Origin: Zantedeschia hybrid cultivar | Lineage: Eukaryota > Streptophyta > Magnoliopsida > Alismatales > Araceae | Assembly (NCBI GenBank): GCA_030544215.1 | Contig: JARZZO010000013.1 | Location: 47,635,196-47,699,195, forward strand | Direction: 5' to 3' | DNA: 64,000 nucleotides | Shown: piece after piece, positions 9,901 to 21,900 of the stretch | Layout of the letters: every line of letters starts with the position of its first letter | Numbering within the stretch: the stretch's first letter is position 1 | The notes under the pieces: generated by a model | The model's input: the letters and a program-made list of their open reading frames with translations, nothing else | Told to the model about the DNA's origin: nothing | Databases searched by the model: none | Program-made: the position numbers and the translations under genes

Positions 9901-12900
9901 CACCACCGGTGAAGGGGTCCCTACCCCCTATAAATACCCCCAAGGGGCTCAGCTTGCAAGGACACGACCGAAGGGAGCAGAATACGGAGAGGTCATCAAA
10001 AGGCCAAAGGAAACCTTTGTTGCGTTCTACTCAACAGTGCAAGGCCTTCAAGGGTTTTTGTGCAGGTTTTGTGTGGTGCACATACTGCTTGAGTGACCAT
10101 AGTTGTCTAATTTTTTGTGCATCCATATTGCTTGGATGACCAAGTATTCATGTGCATGTAACTTGGATCACATGACCCTTACCATGTTCATAGAGGGAAT
10201 GGGAGTGAGAAAAAAAGGGGAGGCTCTGGAGATTTTTTGAAGGCCTTTTCTTGAAACAAAAGGAAGAACAAAGAAGGAACTTTGTGAAGTTTTCTGTGCT
10301 GAAAAAGAACAATAGCAAGGACCCACTTATTATTATTTTTTGTAATGATGTTAATGTACATGTGGTTCATTCATATTGGTTGAATGGCCAAAATTTCTTG
10401 TTAATTAATGTGTGGTTCATTCATATTGGTTGAATTGCCAGAATTTTAATTAATTAATTATGTGGTTCTTTCCTATTAGTAGATTAACCACTATGTTTGT
10501 TGTTCACTCTTATTGGTAAAGTGACCAATAATTATGGTTCTTGGTTCATTCATATTGGTGGAGTGACCATTAACTTTTGTGGTTCTTTCTTATTGGTGGA
10601 CTAGCCATGAAGTTGTGGTTCACTCTTATTGGTAGAGTGACCAATAATCATACTTCTTGGTTCATTTTTATTGGTGGAGTGGCCATTAAACTTATGTGGT
10701 TCTTTCCTACTGGTGGATTGACCATTATATTTGTAGTTCACTCTTATTGGTAGAGTGACCAATAGTTATGGTTCTTGGTTCATTCCTACTGATGGGGTGA
10801 CCATTAACTTTTGTAGTTCTTTCCTATTGGTGGACTGGCCATGAAGTTGTAGTTCATTCTTATTGGTAGAGTGACCAATAACCATGGTTCTCGGTTCATT
10901 CCTATTGGTGGAGTGGTCATTCACTTTTGTGGGTCTTTCCTACTGGTGGATTGACCATTATATTTATGGTTCACTCTTATTGGTAGAATGACCAATATCT
11001 AATTTTCTTGGTTCATTCCTATGGTGGGATGGCCATTGAATTGTGTAGCTCTTTTCTATTGATGGATTGGCCATAAAGTTGTAGTTCACTCTTATTGGTA
11101 GAGTGAGCAGATCTTCAATGATTCATTCCTATCGACGGAATGGTCAAAAGCGATGTAATTTGATATGGGCCAAAATGAATTTGAATAAAGATTATACATA
11201 GTTGATGCATGTCCAATTTCCTTTATTTGATACATGCTTAATCTCCTTTGTTCAAATGATGAATGTATGAACCAAGTCGGATATATTTACTAAATCCTTC
11301 TAAATGAACCTAGAAAATGAGATATGTTGTCCAAAGATTCTGTCCTTTAAAGGATACTTAAAGGATATATTTGAGTCATTCGATATCTTTTAAGGGGTTC
11401 TAATGAAGATTAGGTCCAAAAGACCTATCTTCTTAGCACCATTTGAAGACCCTAAGTCCTCATGTCTCCATGGGAACTTAAAAATCTATTAAGTATCCTT
11501 TAAGGACCCTTGTAGGATCCCCAAAGAAAAAGAATCTATCTTTCATGCATAGTACCAAAGCAACTCATTTGTTTCATTCTTGTTGTCTTAATGGGCCTTA
11601 CTGGACGGTTAATCAAGGGTTGCCAGTCAATGACTGGCGTAACCAATACTGACCGAGGTCAGTGGGGAGAGGTCAAGCACATGGATCCACATTTGATCCA
11701 AAATCTTAGACCTGAGGGCTAACTTCAAGTCCTCAAAGTCTACATTAAAAAAAGAGAAGACCATGTTTTTTCAAAACTCCAAAAATCCTTTTAAATCAAA
11801 AATTCTTTCAAATCAAATTATTTATCAAGAATAATTAAGAAAACGAAGTCTCACAAGAAGATAATATGGTGCAAATTGTAACTGATTTGTATTATATAAT
11901 GTTGCACAAGGTAATAAGATGGTGCAGATTGTAACTGATTTGCATTATATAATGTTGCACAAGGTAACTGATAATGGAGAATAAAAAAAAAATGGACTCC
12001 TTGTGCTGCACATTATCTAGATCTCATGTTTGAGGGTATTGGCAAGTTGAAGGTAAAAACGGTGCAATTTCAAACGCAAAGAAGTTGACATTTGCAATTA
12101 CACCCACCCATCTGCTTCAACACAAGAGAGGAAATCAATAATAGAGAATTGATCAGATGTAGGGTTACTAAATTTGGCACTGCATTTCTTACACTTAGGA
12201 GGTTGAATGATGATGTCATGAAGAGGGCTCTTCATATGTTGTTTTCTTCAAATGATTATCATAGGAGTGTTTGGGAATCAATAGATGCAGAGAAGAATGT
12301 CTCCAGTTGTCTTTCAAGTAAGGTTCCGGTATGGAGTCGAAGATATTAAGGTCTTCCAAGGTAAATTTATAACCCTTAAGGTTGGTTGATAGAGACAAAA
12401 AAAACCTTACCATGGGATACATATATGTTGCCATTGAATATGCAAGAGGACAAATTATTCAAAATTTTGACTTCAAACTCCACAGAAACAAACTTCAACC
12501 TATCCTAAAAATTGTTGATGACACAGAAGAATCAAATCCACTGCTCGTTGTGTGCAGCAAGATTTTTGGAAGTCCTTAAGTCCCAAATTATACTTCGATA
12601 TTACGTTAAATGATGCATCTTCAATTAGAAATTTCGGGAGCATATTTCTTTTATTTGTCTTAAGGATGGTGACAGTGATGTAGGATAAGCTAAATGGTCA
12701 ACTTGTATCATACATGAATGAAAGGGGCATACAAGAGAAAATGACATTGTGACATAGCCAGAGGAGATTGCCAAGTTCAATCATTTATTATTTCTAATAG
12801 ATCGTTTCAAGTAAAAACACTGTGACATGCTAAATATGTTTTAATAATTGAGTAGTAGGTAAAATATGATGGGGAGACAACATAGTTGTGGCAACTTGAT

Positions 12901-15900
12901 TTAAGGACATTTGGGTTCTGTTGTGGCCCTTCCAGATACAAATGAAATTGGAGCACATTAAATTTATATTGTGACATAGCCAGAGGAGATTGCCAAGTTA
13001 AGTTCACTCATTTACTATTTCTAATATATTTTTTTAAGTAAAAACATTGTGGCATGTTAAATATGATGGGGAGGCAACGTAGTTGAGGCAACTTGCTTTA
13101 AGGACATTTGATGCGGGACGGCTAATGGAACTAACGAACTCACTAGCAGTAGTAGAGATCAGCAGCAAGCAATATAATAATAAGCAGACGCAACCTAATC
13201 GCCCAATTATCGAATTGGATAACCACGCCAGATAACAGAAGTAGCTGAGTAACTGTCCCTCTCGCGACGAGAAAACGTGGGACCATTAATAGTTGAGGAA
13301 CTACCACAAGTCTAGGGAATTAGAACTACCCAAAGCCCTGAGGGAACTCGTGATAGGTATAATGCGCTCACAAGCCAGCAATGATGATGTATCACGGACT
13401 AGGTATCCTATCTCACGAGTCAGCGGCAGATGAAAGCGAACACTAGGCAAGCAAAGATGTGGAGAGAGGGAATGCACGTACCTCCATGCTGGTGCGTGGG
13501 AGAAGACCACCCGGTGCACGTGTACCACCCTCCAAGTACAATAAAATATAGGCCCACTCCTCGCAGGGAGGTAAAAGACTACAATTAAGCAATAAAAATA
13601 ATTTGGGATGGTAAACACGGCAGCTAACGGGTCATCGATGGCGCGTACATTGCTGGGAAGATACCAAGGTTCAAAAACTCGGCTCGGATTGACACGGATC
13701 GGCCGAGTCGGACAGGTTTTAGGCCGACCGTGCCGATCCCGAGTAACCTGGCCGAGTCCAGGACTCGGATCGGCCGGTCCGACCCGGATCGGACGATCCG
13801 GGACCAGATCGGGCCGGGTCGGCTCGGATCGGCCCCCAACGGCTAGTTTGACTAGCCGTTGGGGGTCAAACTAGCTGTTGCTGGCCGTTCCCAAACGGCC
13901 AGCAACGGCTAGTTTGGGCCTTGGGGGTCTATTTAAACCCCCCCAAGGCCCTCCTAAGGCTCCACAATTGCCCTTTGAGCCTCCTAACATTCTTGCTCTC
14001 TCTCCCTCATAGAATTCTCTCTCCATCTCTCCCACGAGGTCACTTCTAGTCTACTACAAGCTCCGCGATCTCTCATCTTCTTGTGCTGTGAAGGAATGGC
14101 ATCTCAAGGTGCTGCTGAGCGGTCATCTGGGAATCCTCCTAGCGCTAATCCTGCTTGGGGTCATTGCACACCGGTGGGCATGGGCCAAAGAAAGGTACAA
14201 TGCAAATATTGCAACCGGGTTGTCTCTGGCGGGGTTTACCGATTCAAACAACATCTTGCTAGAATAAAAGGTGAAGTTGCAGCATGTACTCGAGTTCCTT
14301 CAGAGGTTAGGATCCAATTTCGAACTTACATGAAGGAGAAGGAATCAAGCAAAGCAAGTACTGCCAGAAGAAGACAAGAAATTCGAGAGGAATTGTCAGA
14401 ACCAGCGCGAAAGTCTGATGCTGGAGTCCGGCTTGGTGGAAGTAATAAACCTATAAATGTTGATGATTGGGATACAAGTAAGTTTCTTATTTAACTTATT
14501 TTCATGTTCTTCATTTAACGTTTTCAGACAAATAGTTATAGTAGATTAAATTTTTTTCTTTTACATTTAAAGCTAAATTGCGACGTGCAATGGAAGCAAG
14601 CCGGCGGTCCTTTGCAGATGAGGACTTATTTCGGCACACTGGAAGATATGGAGGACAAGGAAGTGGCTCCACACCTTCTGCACAAGGGAGCACTAGCGCC
14701 GGCATGAGCACTAATGTATGTGAGGAGCTGCCTCAGGAGTTCACTAGAGCTGGAGATCCTAGAGTAGGTCCAATAGATCCCTTGCTCACCAAGAAGAGGG
14801 ATAAACAACCTTCTATTAGTGCTGCATTCAAGAACTTAAAACTTTGTAAGGAGAAGATAGGGAGAGCTACATCTAGGTGGTTTTTCTATAACAGTATCCC
14901 TGTTAATGCGGCCAAGGGGCCATATTATGAGTCCATGATCGAGACCATACAAGAAGTTGGCAAAGGGGTTGAAGGACCTTCTCCATACGAGATATACAAC
15001 AAGTACTTGGATATGGAAGTTGATGACATCCGAACATACATTAAATCATTTGAAAGGATCTGGGATGAGTATGGATGCACTTTAATGTGCGATAGATGGA
15101 CAGGTACATAAATCTTATATTCAGTTTCTTATCTTATCTTCATTTTTTCTTAATCAGAATGGGTCTCTTTCTGATTTCTTATCACGTTTGAAATTTTACA
15201 GGGATAACAAGAAGAAGTATGATCAACTTCTTAATTTACTGTAAAGCTGGAACCGTATTTTGGAAGTCCATTGATGCATCTGGAAAAATAAAGAATGCCC
15301 AGTACCTGTGTGAATTAATGGATCAAATGGTGGAAGAAGTGGACGAAAAAAGGATTGTCCAAGTGGTTACGGACAATGCAGCGGCGTTCAAGTTAGCTGG
15401 ACAAATGTTGATGCAGAAGAGAGAACATTTATACTGGGTTCCATGTTCTGCTCATTGTATTGACTTGATGTTGGAAGACATTTGCTCTGATCCGATGGTA
15501 GATGGAGTGGTCAAGAGTGGTCGATTTATCACCACATTCATCTACAATCACAACAACATTCTGGATATCATGCGCACACATACTCATGGAAGAGAGTTGC
15601 TTCGTCCGGGAGCCACCAGGTTTGCATCTCAATATATCTCTCTAGATAGTTTAAGTCAACAAAAGAACAACTTGATTAGGATGGTGGCATCGGAAGATTG
15701 GGAGAATCACATATTGCGGCATGTACCAACTAAGGTCAGAGAGAAAGGTAAGAAAGTGGCTGATCTAATTCAGTCTAGACCCTTCTGGAGGGGGGTGCAA
15801 GCGGTGTTAAATGTTGTAGAACCGTTTGTCCGTGTCTTACGATCTTGTGATGGAGAAAGAAGATCGGATATGGGTTTTTTATATGAAGCTATGGACAGAG

Positions 15901-18900
15901 CTAAGGAGCTCATTCAACTGAACAACCCAACAACCTTTGTGAAGTGGTGGGACATAATAGACAGACGTTGGGAACACACTTTACATCACGATCTTCATGC
16001 AGCTAGTAAGCTACTAACTTTCTATATGTATTATTTGTATACACATTTTTCTTAAGTAATAACTAACTTCGACTTATTTATTTAGGTTATTTTTTCAACC
16101 CTCAGTACATGTTTAGAACTGATGGGAAGAAGGATAGCTATGATAGTTGTTCGGAAGTGTTGATGGGGGCTAAGTCTGTTATTAAGCGTATGCTTGCAGA
16201 TGAGGACAGAGCAATATTGGCATGTAAGCAAATGCATGATTACAGAATGATGTTATACCACTTTGGGACAAGTACTGCTCAAAGAGCTGCCAAAATTTTG
16301 AGTCCAGGTTTGAAAATTATTAACTAGATGTTCTACTTAAATTTTAATTATAGCTTGCACATTGTTGACATGGCCAATTTTCTATTTACAGCTGACTGGT
16401 GGCTAGATCATGGAAAAACATATGGGTATGAAGATCTAGCCTATGTTGCAATTCGGGTCTTAAGTCAAACAACCTCTTCATCAGGCTGTGAGAGAAACTG
16501 GAGCACCTTTGGCTTGATTCACACCAAGCAAAGGAATAGATTGAAGTCGAGCCGTCTAGAGAAGCTAGTATTCTGTCATTATAACATGAGGTTGAAGCTA
16601 AAGAATCTGGAGCTCATAAGGAACCTTCAAAGGCAGGAGAAAGAGAGAATTTCCGGACAAGCCACAGAGACGACACATGCAGAAGAACCCATAGACTTGG
16701 ATGAGCTGTTCGAAGAGCAACATCCACTAAATGCATGGGTTGATGCAAGCACCTCAAATGAGCCTGAATTCAACCCAAATGATCGGGAATGGGCGGAAGG
16801 TGAGTTAGATAATATTCCATTACTTACTGATTTTCAACCTCCTTCTCCAAAACGTCAGAAGAATAGCAAAAAACAAGTACCAAGCAAAAGGAAAAGTGGT
16901 ACTGGAATTCAAATTGCTGATCTGGAGACTATCGAGGAAGATGATGAAACGCCAGAACCAAGTGATGAGGTCCAATATCAAATCTCAAATGACTCGACAT
17001 CAAAGACGAGCTCCGACAGTTCTGAGGATGGCGGAGATGCTACTAGTGCCCCAGCCCCAGCTCCACCAATTCAATTCACTGGAGAAGAAGAATTCACACA
17101 TGCTACCCAAGATGAACATCATGGTAGCAGAGGAGGACGTGAAGAATCTTCCATTCAAACATTCAGCAGATCAAGGAGGAAGGACAAAGGTAAAGCTCCT
17201 CAAGAATATCAGGAGCAACTATCAGATGCATCATCATATAGTCAGCCTACTGGATATGTAGTTTACCCTCCTCAACATTCTGATACATCCGACTATTCAA
17301 GGGGTTGTCTAGAATATCCACAATTTTCAGTCATTTATACCAATACGGATGACTATAACCGGTATGTGATGCAGTATGAACAATACTACCAGAGCTATAT
17401 GTCATGGGCTGAGTATGTTAGCCATATGTTCATTCAGTATAATGTACGTTTGGAATAAATGTAAGTTCATAATCATATATGTAAGTTTATTCAAAGTTTT
17501 TTTGTCCAACAACATCTTATGTACTTCAAATCAATGTATTTCAACACAATTATGCATTAGACTTGTGTTTTATATTTTTTCCACATTTTTTCATATTTTT
17601 TTCTATTTTTTTCTGCTATCCGAACCAGCCGAACCTGACTCAGCCAGGATCAGCCGGGATCGGACTGACTCGGATCGGAATCGGCCGATCCGATCGGTCT
17701 GGGACCGGCCGATCCGAGACCCGATCCCGGGTTTCTTAACCTTGGTTGATACGAGCCTCGGCCGATCCGAGACCCGATCCCGGGTTTCTTAACCTTGGTT
17801 GATACGAGCCTCAGGATGTGCGAACGTGTGACCTCGATATGCGTGCAGAGGTGACATGCAAAACGAGGCAAAGTTGGAGACGCACCACGTTGGATCTAAG
17901 TTGACCTCGTCGAGATGAACCCGACGGCGCAAATGGTGCGCGAATCGGAGCCCGGAAGAGCTCGAAATGGGGGCGGTGTGCTAACGGCTCTTGTTGCACC
18001 GCCTGACACCCAGCAACTGACCTAGATAGGACCCTGGCTCGAACCCAACAGGACCCTGACTCAAACCTGACAGCACGTGGTTCGGACCATCGGGCCCTAG
18101 TCGAACCAAGTAAGAGGGATTGGCTTGGTTTAATAAGAATGGACCCACTGGGTCCTTATCTGACTCAGATTCACAATAGACTCGGGTGGACTGGGTCAAA
18201 CCCGGTTTGACCAGATCAACTTATAAGGCTTGGGTCCCCCCCCCTTCTGTTCCTCTTCTCCCTCTCTCTCTCTAACCCCAAACCGAACCAGAGGGGAGGC
18301 GGGGCGACGAAGGCTATGGGGGAGGCGGTCGGCAGCGAAGGCGGGGGCGGGGCAGACGGTCGGAGGCAACGACAGCGTCAGCTCCAGTGGTACCGATGGA
18401 GGGCGGTGACAGCGGCAGCAACTGCAGCAGACAAAGGCGGCGGTGGCAATAGAGGCAGTTGGGGCAGGCACCGGCGAGGGCCGGCAGCAACGGCGATAGC
18501 GCCGGCGGGCACCGGCGACAACTACGGTAGGCCGCCGACTCCTCTCCGCCATCCTTTTCTTCCTCCTCTTCTTCTTCTTATGTTCCGATGCCGCTGGGGC
18601 TCGAACCGAAGGAGAAAGAGAGAGGGGATTTAGGGAGAAGGACCTGTTGGCGGCACACCAGCAGGTTGGGGTATTCCCTGGCGTCGCACTGGGGACAGGC
18701 TTCCTCTGCGTCTCATCGAGGAAGAAGGGCGTCGTTGCAGAAGCAAACACACAACTCAGGTAAAAAAAAAATTCTCAAATATTCATCCATTAAATTTTCT
18801 GAAATAAACTGACAATAATATATATAGACTCCTTCTTTGGACTCCTACCCCAACTCTAACAAGCCATCTAATCCTATCCCTAAACCGGTCTCTATCCACT

Positions 18901-21900
18901 AGCCCTTAATTAGTGTAAAAATCGCACCTAAAAATCCTAAAAAATAGAAAATATTGGGCCATAAATGGGCCTAATAAAATGTATCTCCATGCATCAAATG
19001 GCCATGCGTCGTCTCCAAGCCAAAGGGACGCCAGAACAACTCTTCGACGATGGTAGACGTAATCCGGGTGAAATTGGATGGTAACTCGGGTGTCCTTACC
19101 AACATTTGGGTTCTGTTGTGGCCCTTCTAAGTGCAAATGAAATTGGAGAACATTAAATTTATATACATCATTAAAGAAATTCATTCCTTATTATTTGAAT
19201 GATCGTTTAATTGTCATTCTCTATTTATCTTATTCATTTAACACTAATACTAAGAAAGGAATCATTTGGAACATAAAAGACTGGATCATTTTACATTTGT
19301 TCGCTTTAGTCGTCACCTTTATGAATGATTTTAAAAAGAAAAGGTCATCAAAGAAATATGATCCCAATTGCTTAGCAAGCATGGATTGAGCAAGTGAGTA
19401 GGTGACTAAGAAAACTCTAGATTCGGTTCACAATGATGACAATCCTGGGTAGACACTAAGATCATTGTAGACATGTAGGGGCATAATATGAAAGGCAAAC
19501 AAGATATAAAGCACAACCAAGAGGCAATGACTCACATTTCATCAGGAATAAAAATTATGAAGATGAAAACTGACATCGAGAGGAAGATGAATGGTCAAAA
19601 GGAGGAGGAAGAAGGGAAGAATAAGAGGAGACACACGATGATGCTCATTGGCAATCATGTGGCAAAGAAGGAGGTGATGAAGACGATGGCAATGACATGA
19701 TGATGCAGCTTCAAAGACCCTTGCTCCTTTTCTTTTTCTTTTTTTCTGAAAGTGGATAGTTCCACATTTGTATAAAGACCCTTGCTCTTGAACAAACATT
19801 ATTCGAAAATTTTGAATTAGAAAATTTCAGAATACTTTCTTCATTTAGAATGGATGTATTCACAGTAGAACTTTAAAATAATATTTATTTGTTATTATAT
19901 CATCTTATTAGTGCCTTACAGTTTTTGTCATTCTATGATTATGTATGATGTTTGCAGTTATATTGATTGATATTTGCTGGTGCTGATTTTTTTTATGGTT
20001 GGTACCACATGTATTAATGAAGAAGGAGAATTACAAAAGGGGAATAAAATCACGAAGATGTCGCTGCTAGAGAGCAAAGACGAACATAAAGGACTATTGG
20101 AAGAGGGGAGGAACCCTTAAATAATCCGAATAATGCAAGTCTACAATAAAATGTAAGCCTACATGTCTCAATTCATAATCATCTTATTTCTTTGGTCCCA
20201 ATTTGCCTTCTTATGTTGTAATACACTTTATATATTTCTTTGACAATTTTAGATTTTTTTAATTTTCCTGAGCCACAACAAGGGTCGATCCTGAACAAGG
20301 GAGGATCAGATTGGTTGATCCGATTGGCCAAGCCCTCAGACCCCAACTGATCCGTGCCCGATCCTAGATCCTCCTTCCTTACTCAAATATATGCTACACA
20401 ACTAAGCAAGTTTCAGTTGTATAAGACACACTTGCAACTAAGCAAGTGCAGATCCATACAGTGACACATGCGCATACAATGAACAAATGCATGCACGTAC
20501 ATGAATACAACAGATGAAAATGAGTTAACACTGAATGATCGTATCATTCACATGTGTCTGCACAAACATGCCAAAAATGGCAATGTGTATCTGTGGCATG
20601 AACCTTTGAAACCTGGTGACCATTTTGCTGACGGAAGCTGCTTCAGTCTCTTCTGGCCTCATCTAGAACCTTATGCCATCCAAATTTTATGAGATATTGC
20701 TTCTGGTTTTAATGATAATGTTTTATTTGAATGTTTATAATAACCCCTTGCCACTGCAGGGTAAACCCTGGGGAGTGCAAGGCAGTCCAGTCCACTCCTT
20801 ACTGTTTCACCCCCACGCTGGGGAGTGTACAGTAAACCCTGGAGAATGGAGGGCACTGCAGCCCACTCCTTACCATTTCAAGCCCCATGCTGGCATGCAT
20901 GGTACTAAAAACCAGCCGAACTGGATTGGAACCAGCTGAACCAGATCGGAACCGGCCAAAACTGGTCCGGCTCAAAACGGGCCTGAACCAGCCTTGGAAC
21001 CAGAACCAGGATCGGAATTGGCCCTAGCCGATCCGGTTTTTAGAACCTTGCTGGCATGAACATTCAATTTCTATTTCCTAGGGGGCATTGTGGTGAACCA
21101 AGTGATGGAACATGGGTTAATGTTAACAACGTTATGAGAGTAGTGCAAAAGTATGTAACAGACCAAAAATATACAAGTGAAAGAAAATAAAATGATAATG
21201 AAGGTAATGCCACAAACGGATTAGCAAATAAAGATCAATTAGAACCAAACTAAGGAATACAATGCTTTTTTTGAAAGTAAGGAATACAATGCTTACAGGT
21301 GAAAGAAGAACATAAAAGGATAATGATGATCATGACATAAAAAGATTAGCAAATAAAGATCAATTAGAACCTAACTAAGAAATACAAAGCTTACGGATCC
21401 AGCATCCAATAGCTACGTCTCTGAAAATAAGGATTTTGTTCTCCATGAGCATAATAACAGTTCAAAGCATCAACATTTCCAACCTAAGTCACATAAAGAA
21501 GAGTGAATGTAAGTAGAAAGATCAACATTTGTGACATTACATTGATTCATAAGAAACTGAAAAGCCTGAAAGAAAACATCAGACTCAATCACTGAAGCCA
21601 AATTGCCAATAGCGGGAAAGAGAAAATGAGTACAGTTAAAAGTACAGTGCAGAAAGCAAGATAAGCTGCTCTTTGCCACAGCTACCTGAAACCATAGATG
21701 TCAGAAGCAGCCTCCCTAGGCACCCAGGCAGGTTCAAAACCGCCAGCCACTCAGGGACCTTTTCAGCTTGCCACAAAGGTGATCTGCTCTTTGCCACAGC
21801 TGCCTGAAACCAAAGACGTCAAGGAGCATGCCCAGGTGCCCAGGCAGGTTGATGCGGGATGAAGGGAAAGAGGGGGGGAATGGGATAGGGATCCTCGGCC

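Larger units (their letters stand above)
9000..11760 (+). mobile_element. Non-coding LTR-type element 1 (ACCGGT modules, tandem repeats)
   Basis: It opens with a GC-rich region carrying many CCACCGGTGG-type words between about 9140 and 9910, followed by a TATA box (CTATAAATACC at 9928-9938), then a transcribed-looking GC-balanced stretch, a higher-order tandem repeat (10370-11130), and a closing module with GGACGGTTAATCAAGGGTTG near 11600. The element at 23290-25110 has the same opening and closing modules but a different middle, so the two are one family. I see no gag or pol. Outer edges are approximate. It lies in CAMTA intron 4, antisense to the gene. Confidence 0.55.
13109..19101. mobile_element. 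Solo LTR (about 1.85 kb) with nested hAT-2
   Basis: The element starts TGATGCGGGAC at 13109 and ends TTACCA at 19101, flanked by the 5-bp duplication ACATT (13104-13108, 19102-19106). TG...CA ends with a 5-bp duplication and no internal coding sequence mark a solo LTR. It interrupts hAT-1. Without the nested hAT-2 element (13665-17744), one copy of its 8-bp duplication and the extra 53-bp copy of its end, the LTR is about 1.85 kb. The element at 21850-22284 has the same TGATGCGGGA start and a shared GGGCCATAAAT-GGCCTAATAAAA block near its end, so both belong to one family. Confidence 0.75.

Noticed and set aside
10370..11130. CRISPR-like array or centromeric satellite
   Set aside because: Repeats are directly adjacent with no spacers, the host is a plant, and the array is short and lies inside a gene intron within a retroelement-like unit.
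18196..18750. 184-codon GC-rich minus-strand frame
   Set aside because: It lies inside the solo LTR, is low-complexity Arg/Ala/Pro, and has no recognised domain.
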